Below are positions 1 to 6,208 of a stretch of 11,796 nt of DNA, piece by piece. The stretch is from an uncultured Blautia sp. Its GTDB lineage: Bacteria; Bacillota; Clostridia; Lachnospirales; Lachnospiraceae. The notes beneath the pieces are model-generated. The model saw only the letters and a list, made by a program, of their open reading frames with translations, had not been told where the DNA came from and ran no database searches. The stretch spans positions 1 to 11,796 of the forward strand of contig CABSEJ010000105.1 in NCBI GenBank assembly GCA_902476765.1, read 5' to 3'. The position numbers and the translations under genes are program-made. Numbering within the stretch: the stretch's first letter is position 1; each line of letters starts with the position of its first letter.

Positions 1-33
1 AATATCGTGTGGGTTCAAGTCCCATCTCCTGCA
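1..33 (+). tRNA. tRNA 3' end (partial), probably tRNA-Leu
   Basis: The T arm is complete. Stem GTGGG (9-13) pairs with CCCAT (21-25) around the canonical loop TTCAAGT (14-20), followed by the 3' acceptor strand CTCCTGC (26-32) and discriminator A33. No CCA is encoded. The bases before the T stem (about 1-8) look like the end of a long variable arm, and with an A discriminator this favours leucine over serine. The anticodon lies outside the window, so the isotype is an inference. A T-rich run (35-52) follows, and the nearest strong hairpin terminator is at 147-197. Confidence 0.82.
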
Positions 34-146
34 TCTTTTTTTATCCTTTTTTCACAGAACTAATAAGGCGGCAGGCAGCACAGCTTAATCCCTATTACCA
101 AACATCCGGGTATTTGGCCCTGCTTAGCCGGTTACTCCAAAAATAT

Positions 147-197
147 AGCGGAGCAGGAAACGGTTTTTTATCTGTTTCCTGTCTCCGCTTTTTTATT
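147..197 (+). terminator. Strong intrinsic terminator, probably bidirectional
   Basis: Bases 147-161 pair with 174-189 in a 15-bp stem with one bulged T (182), around a 12-base loop. A T run (189-194) follows on the plus strand, so it can end the tRNA transcript. On the minus strand the stem is followed by TATATTTTTGG (RC of 136-146), so it may also end transcription arriving from clpX. It sits between two convergent transcription units, where a shared terminator is expected. Positions 34-146, between the tRNA and this hairpin, hold nothing else I can identify. Confidence 0.85.
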
Positions 198-206
198 TAT
201 CAATCT

Positions 207-272
207 TACCTTCAGTGTACAAGGGGCAAAATTACATGGCAGAGGCGTTTGGCCCTTTGTACACTGAAGGTA
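207..272. repeat. 66-bp inverted-repeat element downstream of clpX
   Basis: The left arm (207-230) and right arm (248-272) are near-perfect reverse complements. The outer 16 bases, TACCTTCAGTGTACAA, are identical, and the inner part differs only by one substitution and one indel. The loop is 231-247. It lies 15 bases beyond the clpX stop. As RNA it would form a long stem, but neither strand has a T run after it, so it is not a standard terminator. The same arm sequence recurs at 1911-1935 and, shortened, at 1764-1779. That points to a small dispersed repeat family rather than a one-off hairpin. Confidence 0.8.
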
Positions 273-287
273 GCCACCACAATGAAC

Positions 288-1763
288 TTATCTGGCTTCC
301 AGCCTGGGCCTCTCCTGCCCTCTCAACAATATCCTGGGGCCTCCGGTATGACGGATGTAGCCCTCTGTGATAATCACTTCCCCTATGCTGTCATCCTTGG
401 GAATCTCGTACATAATATCCAGCATATACTCCTCCAGGATAGCCCGCAGGGCCCTTGCTCCGGTCTTCTTTTCCAGCGCCATATCTGCAATGGCTTCCAA
501 AGCGCCGTCCTCAAATTCCAGCTTCACCTCATCTAGGGCCAGCAGCTTCTGATACTGTTTCAGAATAGCATTCTTCGGCTCCTTTAAAATCTCCACCAGC
601 ATATCCCTGTTCAGGCCGCTGAGACTGAAAATCACAGGAAGTCTTCCAAGGAATTCAGGAATCATGCCGAATTTCTTCAAATCCTCCACAGTCACTTTTT
701 CCAGCAGATTGGGGTCATTGTCATACTTGTCCTTTAAATCTGCCATAAAGCCCATGGAGGAACTTTTATTCAATCTCTCCTTAATGATATTCTCTAAATC
801 CGGAAATGCGCCGCCGCAGATGAAAAGAATATTTCTGGTATCCACGGTTGTCAGGGGCACCATAGCGTTTTTGCTGTTGGCTCCCACAGGCACCTCTATC
901 TCACTGCCCTCCAGAAGCTTCAGCATTCCCTGCTGTACCGCCTCGCCGCTTACATCTCTCTGGTTTGTATTTTTCTTTTTGGCAATCTTATCAATTTCAT
1001 CAATGAAAATAATGCCGTGTTCCGCCCGCTCCACATCATTGTCCGCTGCAGCCAGAAGCTTGCTGACCACGCTTTCAATATCGTCTCCGATATAGCCTGC
1101 TTCTGTAAGGGAAGTGGCATCCGTAATAGCCAGGGGCACATCCAGAAGTCTGGCCAGGGTTTTCACCAGATAAGTTTTTCCGCTTCCGGTAGGCCCAATC
1201 ATCAGCATATTGGATTTCTCAATTTCCACGTCGTCTGTATTTCCGGCGAAAACACGTTTATAGTGGTTATATACTGCCACGGACATCACTTTCTTGGCAT
1301 GTTCCTGTCCAATCACATACTCATCCAGGCTGGCCTTAATTTTGTGGGGCGCCGGAATGCTCTTAATATCGAATACCTTTGGAGCAGTCTTTTCCTTGGG
1401 CTGCTCCTGTTTTTTCTTCACTTTCTGCCGGTTGGGAATCTGGTTCTGGAGAGAACTTAAATCAATCATGCTGATATTAGGCATATTCCGCATCAGTTCT
1501 TCATAGTTGATATTGCTGTTGTTCATGGTATCAAAGCTTCTCTGCATACAGTCCGTGCAAATATGGATATTATTGGGAAGCTCTATCATTTTTCCCGCCT
1601 TACTTTCCGGCCTTCTGCACATAAAGCATACTCTTTCAAAAGAATCCTTTTTCTGTTTCTCCTCTCCCTTTTCCTGGGCCGAGGGTGTCTCTAATAAATC
1701 TTTATCCTCTGACATTTCTATCTGCTCGCTTTCATCTATCTGAATTTCTGTTTCACACCCCAA
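288..1763 (-). CDS. clpX: ClpX-type AAA+ protein unfoldase, long divergent form
   Basis: ATP-dependent unfoldase of the ClpX family, expected to feed proteins to ClpP in the cytosol. Visible parts in order: an acidic N-tail, a four-cysteine zinc finger (C46, C49, C69, C72), a long charged linker (about 80-135), Walker A GPTGSGKT (190-197), pore loop GYIG (223-226), Walker B IIFIDEID (251-258), an IPEFLGRLP arginine-finger segment (R374) and sensor-2 GAR (435-437). The ClpP-docking loop reads MGF (337-339) where ClpX usually has IGF. At 491 residues it is longer than the usual 410-430. It stands alone, without clpP or lon, so it may be a second ClpX. The start is uncertain: the TTG at 1763 has no clear ribosome site, and an ATG at 1715 would remove 16 residues without touching any domain. 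Confidence 0.9.
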   Translation of the reverse strand: MGCETEIQIDESEQIEMSEDKDLLETPSAQEKGEEKQKKDSFERVCFMCRRPESKAGKMIELPNNIHICTDCMQRSFDTMNNSNINYEELMRNMPNISMIDLSSLQNQIPNRQKVKKKQEQPKEKTAPKVFDIKSIPAPHKIKASLDEYVIGQEHAKKVMSVAVYNHYKRVFAGNTDDVEIEKSNMLMIGPTGSGKTYLVKTLARLLDVPLAITDATSLTEAGYIGDDIESVVSKLLAAADNDVERAEHGIIFIDEIDKIAKKKNTNQRDVSGEAVQQGMLKLLEGSEIEVPVGANSKNAMVPLTTVDTRNILFICGGAFPDLENIIKERLNKSSSMGFMADLKDKYDNDPNLLEKVTVEDLKKFGMIPEFLGRLPVIFSLSGLNRDMLVEILKEPKNAILKQYQKLLALDEVKLEFEDGALEAIADMALEKKTGARALRAILEEYMLDIMYEIPKDDSIGEVIITEGYIRHTGGPRILLRGQERPRLEAR

Positions 1764-1779
1764 TGTACAAAGGGTCGAA
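1764..1779 (+). repeat. Partial copy of the TGTACAAAGGG repeat at the clpX start
   Basis: TGTACAAAGGGTCGAA matches the core of the repeat at 1911-1935 (TGTACAAAGGGCCAAA) with two differences. It directly abuts the TTG start codon of clpX and occupies the place where a ribosome binding site would be. Because of this, either the site is weak or translation starts further in, at 1715. The match is short, and chance cannot be fully excluded. Confidence 0.45.
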
Positions 1780-1804
1780 AAACCGCTTAGACACCTAGGG
1801 TACT

Positions 1805-1828
1805 ATTTGTGGGTATCTTATCACAAAT
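1805..1828. promoter_or_regulatory. Operator-like palindrome over the clpX -10 box
   Basis: ATTTGTG (1805-1811) and CACAAAT (1822-1828) form a perfect 7-bp inverted repeat with a 10-base centre. The centre contains the -10 hexamer of the predicted clpX promoter. A half-site spacing of 17 bases between equivalent positions fits a dimeric repressor that would block polymerase. No regulator gene is present in the window, so its identity is unknown. Confidence 0.45.
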
Positions 1829-1843
1829 CCTTTTCAGGAACAA
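1815..1843 (-). promoter_or_regulatory. Predicted clpX promoter
   Basis: On the minus strand there is a -35 box TTGTTC (1838-1843), a 17-base spacer and a -10 box TAAGAT (1815-1820). The -10 box is preceded by TGA, which gives an extended -10 (TGn). The expected start of transcription is near 1808, leaving a leader of about 45 bases before the TTG codon. The -35 box is weak, so the extended -10 probably carries much of the recognition. Confidence 0.6.
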
Positions 1844-1866
1844 GTAAACTTTTTATAAATCACCCT

Positions 1867-1912
1867 TACCCTCTCTGAACAAGGGCATACATGCCTTCGT
1901 TCAGAGAGGGTA
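1867..1912. repeat. Perfect 14-bp inverted repeat upstream of the clpX promoter
   Basis: TACCCTCTCTGAAC (1867-1880) and GTTCAGAGAGGGTA (1899-1912) are exact reverse complements with an 18-base loop. Neither strand has a T run after it, so it does not look like a standard terminator. It lies 24 bases upstream of the clpX -35 box, and its right arm overlaps the first two bases of the repeat copy at 1911-1935. Confidence 0.65.
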
Positions 1913-1935
1913 TCTTCAGTGTACAAAGGGCCAAA
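1911..1935 (+). repeat. Second full-length copy of the CTTCAGTGTACAAAGGGCC repeat
   Basis: This copy differs by a single base from the arm at 248-272 read on the opposite strand. Similarity continues inward: both are followed by a C, two differing bases, then CTCTGC and shortly ATGTA. The two copies face each other across clpX, giving an inverted repeat bracket from 248 to 1935. Unlike the copy at 207-272, this one has no matching second arm beside it. Confidence 0.7.
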
Positions 1936-1968
1936 CATCTCTGCTGAATGTAGTCTGCCTGGAGCTGC

Positions 1969-1988
1969 AAAAAGCCTGCAGAACAGGC
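1969..1988 (-). terminator. Possible second terminator after htrA, with an alternative stem
   Basis: On the minus strand GCCTG (1984-1988) pairs with CAGGC (1974-1978) around a 5-base loop, followed by five T (1969-1973). A further CAGGC at 1996-2000 could pair with the same GCCTG and prevent this hairpin, so two exclusive folds exist. The stem is short, so termination strength is doubtful. Confidence 0.4.
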
Positions 1989-2004
1989 GCCTATTGCCTG
2001 GGAG

Positions 2005-2032
2005 GAAAAAAGCCGTCCCGGATTAGGGCCGG
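2005..2032 (-). terminator. Intrinsic terminator downstream of htrA
   Basis: On the minus strand CCG-G-CCC (2026-2032) pairs with GGG-A-CGG (2013-2019), a 7-position stem with one internal mismatch and a 6-base loop. After one C, six T follow (2006-2011). It lies about 100 bases beyond the htrA stop and is the best candidate for the end of that transcript. Confidence 0.6.
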
Positions 2033-2129
2033 AATTTCTCCCGCCGATCTTTCCGTGACAGCTTTTATTTTTACTTTATAAAACAGGAAAACTATTCCCT
2101 GGCAGTGTTTCTACAGACAGATTTTCCCT

Positions 2130-3776
2130 TTATCTTCCGCTCCGGGAATTACTCTGGCTGCTCTGCTGGGCATCTTTCTTGGCTCCCAGCTCTATAGTAA
2201 TGGTCTGTTCCTTATATTCGCCGCCGTCTGCTCTGGCAATCACAAAGTCTACCTGCTCCCCTGCCTCATAATACTGAAGCTGTGCAGTCAGATTCTCGTA
2301 ACTCTCCACGCTGGTTCCGTCGATTTTGCGGATAATATCACCCTTCTTCACCCCAGCCTTGTCTGCAGGTCCGTTTTCCTCCACGCTGTTTACACATACG
2401 CCTACCGGAATGTTATACATCTGCTCTGTGTTACTGGTAACGTCGATGCAAGTGATTCCCAGATAAGCGGCTTTACTTTCGTCTTCTACCTTCTGTCTAG
2501 TCTCCTTGCTCATCAGCTCATTCAGGATAGGCTCTGCTCTGCTGATAGGAATAGCAAAGCCCATGCCCTCTACCTCAGAGGAAGCGATTTTAGAAGAATT
2601 GATGCCAATAACCTCTCCGCTCATATTTAAAAGTGCGCCGCCGCTGTTGCCGGGATTGATAGCAGCATCGGTCTGGATAAAGGTTCCGCTTACATTGTCA
2701 GATTCTACCTGTTTATTCAGAGCGCTTACATAGCCGGAGGTTACGGACTGTCCATATCCCAAAGCGTTTCCAATGGCTACTACCTGCTCTCCCACAGTCA
2801 GCTCATCGGAGCTGCCCAGATTTGCCACCTTAATCTCACTGAGCACATCCTCTGGAATATCGGAAAGCTGTACTGCTACAACTGCTAAGTCATTGTCTGC
2901 ATCTGTTCCCTTTACCTGAGCCGCTACTGCAGAGCCTGTATCCAGCTCCTGAGAATTCTCACTGGACTCAGCGCTGGTATTGGTCACCTGGTCTGCACTG
3001 CTGGCTGCTGTACCGTCCTGATTGGTAAAGCATACGGTAATACTGTCTGTGTCTGCTACCACATGATTGTTAGTGGCAATGAGAAGCTCTGTATCATTTT
3101 GCCCCACAATAATTCCGGAACCGCTGCTTTGGGTTTCTTCTGTCTGTCCGCCCTGAGAACCGCCAAAGCCAAAATAATAGCCAAAATAATTGGGTACTTC
3201 CTGTACGCTGATACCGGTAATGGCCACGATAGATGGCATTACATTAGCCGCCACCTCTGACACAGTGCCTCCCTGGACGCCCGAGCTGGAAGTATTGGTT
3301 CCTGATGCATTAGTAACCTGAGTTTTATCTATCTCTATGGTCTTATCCGGAAGAAGCTGGTCGCTGACATATCCCACGCCCTGGAATACTACTCCTGCAA
3401 CCAGACCAAACACAGCAGCACAGGCTGCCGCAAGTCCTAATTTTCTTCCTATGCCCATGGACGGATTCTCCTTTTTCTTTTTTGGCTGGGTTTCCGGAGG
3501 AATAGGGGAGGTAAAACGGTAAGAACTATATTCCCTTTCCCTATGAGGGCTGCTTTCGGAATCCCTTCTTTCAGAGGCTTTTCTGTAAGACTGGGCGTAA
3601 TAAGGATTTTCCTGGGTAGGGGCTTCCTGTGGTTCCAAAGGCTCCTGTGATTCCTGCTGCTTCTTTTCCTCTCCAGTCACGCCATCCTCATTCTTTAATA
3701 CAAAAGAGGTGTTTTCCTCTCCATTATTCTCAGGCTCCGTGCCCGGCTGATTTATATTTCTGTATTCATCACTCAT
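2130..3776 (-). CDS. htrA: HtrA/DegP-family membrane-anchored serine protease with PDZ domain
   Basis: Extracytoplasmic quality-control protease that degrades misfolded exported proteins. The first 110 residues are hydrophilic, rich in E, Q and P, and probably cytosolic. One membrane segment (about 113-137) follows, with KKKK before it. The trypsin-like domain has the full triad: H238 (TNNHVVAD), D296 (DNDLAVV) and S378 (GNSGG). A PDZ domain (about 437-530) follows, with KKGDIIRKIDG. Residues about 254-285, between His and Asp, form a Ser/Thr/Asn-rich insertion, probably a surface loop. The start is ATG, with AGGAAG 8 bases upstream. The gene has its own promoter and is followed by a terminator, so it appears monocistronic. 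In many Firmicutes a CssRS-like two-component system controls htrA. None is present in this window. Confidence 0.95.
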   Translation of the reverse strand: MSDEYRNINQPGTEPENNGEENTSFVLKNEDGVTGEEKKQQESQEPLEPQEAPTQENPYYAQSYRKASERRDSESSPHREREYSSYRFTSPIPPETQPKKKKENPSMGIGRKLGLAAACAAVFGLVAGVVFQGVGYVSDQLLPDKTIEIDKTQVTNASGTNTSSSGVQGGTVSEVAANVMPSIVAITGISVQEVPNYFGYYFGFGGSQGGQTEETQSSGSGIIVGQNDTELLIATNNHVVADTDSITVCFTNQDGTAASSADQVTNTSAESSENSQELDTGSAVAAQVKGTDADNDLAVVAVQLSDIPEDVLSEIKVANLGSSDELTVGEQVVAIGNALGYGQSVTSGYVSALNKQVESDNVSGTFIQTDAAINPGNSGGALLNMSGEVIGINSSKIASSEVEGMGFAIPISRAEPILNELMSKETRQKVEDESKAAYLGITCIDVTSNTEQMYNIPVGVCVNSVEENGPADKAGVKKGDIIRKIDGTSVESYENLTAQLQYYEAGEQVDFVIARADGGEYKEQTITIELGAKKDAQQSSQSNSRSGR

Positions 3777-3813
3777 AATCTATGCTTCCTTTCGTAAAGT
3801 TATACGCTTATCT

Positions 3814-3841
3814 CTTTTACGAGTTTAAGTCTAACAGTCAA
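3814..3841 (-). promoter_or_regulatory. Predicted htrA promoter
   Basis: On the minus strand there is a -35 box TTGACT (3836-3841), a 16-base spacer and a -10 box TAAAAG (3814-3819). This places the start of transcription near 3806, about 30 bases before the ATG. The -10 box matches the consensus at four of six positions. A weaker alternative is TATAAC a little downstream. Confidence 0.5.
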
Positions 3842-3859
3842 TTGTGTTCAAATTGTGTT
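3840..3859. promoter_or_regulatory. Tandem direct repeat upstream of htrA, likely regulator site
   Basis: AATTGTGTT occurs at 3840-3848 and again at 3851-3859, an exact 11-base period, about one helical turn. On the minus strand this reads AACACAATT twice and abuts the -35 box. Tandem direct repeats with this spacing are typical of OmpR/PhoB-type response regulators, which include the CssR family that controls htrA in Bacillus subtilis. Assignment to a specific regulator is an inference. Confidence 0.5.
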
Positions 3860-3889
3860 TAAAAAGAAAAGAAAAAGTGAACAGACTCT

Positions 3890-4825
3890 CTAGAATTTCT
3901 CTTTTTCCCAATATGAGGGATTCATAGTAAATTTTTTAATCCATGCTTTTGGCAGGCGGCGGTAAGCTTTTCCAAAACGGTAGCCCAGAAATTTAAATCC
4001 GCTGTTTCCCACCAGAGAAACCAACAGCCAGGGTCTGCCCTTTTTCAGCACATAGGACGCTGTTTTTTTCACCAGCTTTATTCCCTCGCTTTCTGAAGAG
4101 ACATCTCCGAAAATTTCCGGGTTGTCCGCCTGGGAAACTGCCAAATCAAAGTTCCGTCTGAACTGCTCCCTCCAGGTATAATTATGAGAGTGAATGACTT
4201 TCGCATCTGCAGCGTAAAACACAGCCCAGCCTGCTTTTATCATCTTTCCCGCCATTATCATGTCTTCATTAAAAATAGCAGGGCTCACAAAACCTCCCAG
4301 TTCCCGGTATACCTCTCTCCTGTAGGCGGCACACACATTAGAACAGAAGAAGGTTTTAATTCCCAGAACCGGCAAATCTTCCTTTGTCTTTCTCCTGCTT
4401 ACAGCCGGATAATTAAAGGAGCGGGTATATCTCTCCAAAAAGCTGCAGTCCCTGTCCGGAAGCTGCCGGCCGTAAACAGCAGCCACCTGATTATCCCGAA
4501 AAGGCAGCACCAGATTCTCCACCGTCTTTTCATCCGCCGGCACTGCATCCTGGGTAAAGAAGGCAAGAATATCACTGTCCGCCATCCTGGCTCCTTTATC
4601 TCTGGTGCCCCCATGGTCAAACTCTTTTTTGGAAATATGAAAAACCTCCAGCTTCTCTATTCCTTCCACATAATCCTGTCTCCACCAGGCCTCTTCTGTG
4701 TTTATCACCAAAATACGGTCGATGGGATAAGTCTGTTTTTCCAGCATTTCTATCAGACGTTTAAATTTTTCTCCCGGCTTATAGGCGGGAATGATAACCG
4801 TAACCCTTAAGGTCTTTGCCTCCAT
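3890..4825 (-). CDS. GT2 glycosyltransferase, rhamnosyltransferase-like
   Basis: Transfers a sugar from a nucleotide donor to a growing surface glycan on the cytosolic face. The GT-A fold starts with VTVIIPAYKPG (8-18). DHGGTR (70-75) is the signature that separates RfbF-type dTDP-rhamnosyl transferases from other GT2 enzymes. TQDA (91-94) stands at the DXD position, and FNEDM (185-189) carries the acidic pair expected at the catalytic base. A basic C-terminal region (about 245-300) has short hydrophobic stretches that may bind the membrane. At 311 residues it has normal family length. The start is ATG, with AGGAGG about 9 bases upstream. It lies 75 bases after the LCP gene, with a hairpin between, and no other promoter is evident. 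Rhamnose as the sugar is an inference from the motif. Confidence 0.88.
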   Translation of the reverse strand: MEAKTLRVTVIIPAYKPGEKFKRLIEMLEKQTYPIDRILVINTEEAWWRQDYVEGIEKLEVFHISKKEFDHGGTRDKGARMADSDILAFFTQDAVPADEKTVENLVLPFRDNQVAAVYGRQLPDRDCSFLERYTRSFNYPAVSRRKTKEDLPVLGIKTFFCSNVCAAYRREVYRELGGFVSPAIFNEDMIMAGKMIKAGWAVFYAADAKVIHSHNYTWREQFRRNFDLAVSQADNPEIFGDVSSESEGIKLVKKTASYVLKKGRPWLLVSLVGNSGFKFLGYRFGKAYRRLPKAWIKKFTMNPSYWEKEKF

Positions 4826-4849
4826 ATCTGGCTTTCCTCCTTACAATGC

Positions 4850-4891
4850 AAAACCGGGAGCCGCCGCACTCACTTCCTGCAGCCACTCCCG
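4850..4891 (-). terminator. Hairpin between the LCP gene and the GT2 gene, weak terminator or attenuator
   Basis: On the minus strand CGGGAG (4886-4891) pairs with CTCCCG (4855-4860). An inner GCTGC/GCGGC pairing (one G-U pair) follows a small internal loop, and the terminal loop is about 11 bases. After the stem comes GTTTTGC, a short T run. The AGGAGG of the downstream gene begins about 15 bases further on. The weak T run suggests partial termination or RNA processing that lowers expression of the last gene in the operon. Confidence 0.5.
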
Positions 4892-4900
4892 CTTCTTATC

Positions 4901-6187
4901 TTATTCTAAATCGCTGACATCTACGCTGTTATCATCGTAGTCTTCTTCATATCCGTCATCCCAGCTATCAGCGCCATCGCTATTCCACTCCTCATCCTCA
5001 TATCCACTGCTGTCCGAGGATTCCTGGCTGTCGGAAATCAAATATTTCCTCTCCTCTGCAATATAGCCCTCACCAAATCCGGTGCGGTCCTTCACGAATT
5101 CACTGCGTTTCACCACATCCTCAGAAGGCTGGTAATTTTTATCGCTGAATAAAAACTCATGGAGATATTTTACGTTGGTTTCCAGAGTCGTTGGTATGAC
5201 ACAGTCCAATCCGGTTACTGGCACGGTCAACTCTTGTCCCATTACATAATCCACAGGGAAGCCTGTACTCTCTCCCATCTTATAAGAGAGGATACTCATT
5301 CCCAGCTTCATCAGCTCAGATTTGGAGAAGCTGGTCTGAATCAGGGGAAATACCTGGTCCAGGATACTGGTAAGCTTAGTCAGGCTGGTAGATTTGGCCT
5401 TATCTGCCAACAAATCCAATACTCTTCTCTGCCGTTCTGTTCTTCCCATATCACCGGAAAGGGTCTGGCGGATACGGCAGTAAGCAGTTACCTGAACACC
5501 GTTTAAATGATATTCTCCTAAAATCTCTGCCTCGTTTTCCGGAGCAGGGTCTGGCAGCTCAATAGGCGTATAATCCATTCCTGTCTGCTCAGAGGTCTCC
5601 ACACAATGATTATTCATATGGACAAGCTCTTCATAAGACATAGGAACATCCAGTCCGCCCAGACAATCCACCACTGTGGCCATTGCACTGAAGTCTACGG
5701 CTACATAGTCCTCAATATCCAGGTCCATATTGGTATTCATCATGGTCATAGCCTGGGAAGGTCCTCCCTGAAGAAAGGCGGAATTACACTTATTATAAAT
5801 GCCGTCTGCTTCTTTGTCCACATTTACCCTGAGGTAAGTATCTCTGTACAGAGATACCAGCCGCCCCTCTTTGGTTCCATTGTTGATACTGGCCACAATA
5901 GCTGTATCACTGTTTCCGTAAAGGCCGTCGTCCTCTGCCCGCTTGTCTATTCCAAACAAAGCAATATTAGTATATCCGCTGAGAACCTCGCTTCCGGCCA
6001 CAGATTCGTTAATTTGCACCTGTACCTGAGAATCTTCGTTGGTTTCCTGAAAATCCAGTTTGTCCAGCTTCTTATTTATCTGGGCATAAATAAACAAAAC
6101 TCCTACCAGTATTATCAGAATCAGTATTTCAACTCCGAAAAGAATCTTTCGTCCTATGTGCCTTTTCTTTGTTCTTCTATTTGCCAT
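4901..6187 (-). CDS. LytR-CpsA-Psr (LCP) family glycopolymer ligase
   Basis: LCP enzymes move undecaprenyl-linked polymers onto peptidoglycan outside the membrane. A basic N-tail (RRTKKRH) and one membrane segment (about 14-35) give a cytosol-in orientation. The catalytic domain shows GIDKR (79-83), NSDTAIVASI (92-101), SLYRDTYL (112-119), NKCNSAF (132-138), a CLGGLDV segment (175-181) and GRTERQRR (248-255). These contain the conserved Asp and Arg residues that hold the lipid pyrophosphate. Residues from about 386 onward are extremely acidic (D, E, S, W, Y), an unusual tail. The start is ATG with an AAGGGGA site. It begins 21 bases after the sugar transferase stop, so the two are almost surely co-transcribed. 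This pairing supports attachment of the locus's own polymer to the wall. Confidence 0.95.
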   Translation of the reverse strand: MANRRTKKRHIGRKILFGVEILILIILVGVLFIYAQINKKLDKLDFQETNEDSQVQVQINESVAGSEVLSGYTNIALFGIDKRAEDDGLYGNSDTAIVASINNGTKEGRLVSLYRDTYLRVNVDKEADGIYNKCNSAFLQGGPSQAMTMMNTNMDLDIEDYVAVDFSAMATVVDCLGGLDVPMSYEELVHMNNHCVETSEQTGMDYTPIELPDPAPENEAEILGEYHLNGVQVTAYCRIRQTLSGDMGRTERQRRVLDLLADKAKSTSLTKLTSILDQVFPLIQTSFSKSELMKLGMSILSYKMGESTGFPVDYVMGQELTVPVTGLDCVIPTTLETNVKYLHEFLFSDKNYQPSEDVVKRSEFVKDRTGFGEGYIAEERKYLISDSQESSDSSGYEDEEWNSDGADSWDDGYEEDYDDNSVDVSDLE

Positions 6188-6208
6188 TTCTGTTCCCCTT
6201 TATCTCTC

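Noticed and set aside
1..146. tRNA end as an integration site (attachment core) of a mobile element
   Set aside because: I found no second copy of the tRNA 3' sequence in the window and no integrase or phage gene, so there is no support.
207..272. Ordinary clpX terminator
   Set aside because: The stem is long, but no T run follows on the minus strand, and its arms recur elsewhere. The hairpin at 147-197 is the better terminator.
9..536. Open frame of 175 codons on the plus strand from the tRNA end into clpX
   Set aside because: It starts inside the tRNA, crosses a strong terminator and a hairpin repeat, and then runs antisense through the clpX 3' end. It has no ribosome site and no recognisable domain.
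1764..1935. Short CRISPR-like array formed by the TGTACAAAGGG copies
   Set aside because: The copies are in mixed orientation, unevenly spaced and of unequal length, without regular spacers or cas genes.
4184..4810. Plus-strand frame of 208 codons
   Set aside because: It lies wholly antisense to the GT2 gene, whose motifs, ribosome site and context are convincing. The product resembles no family.
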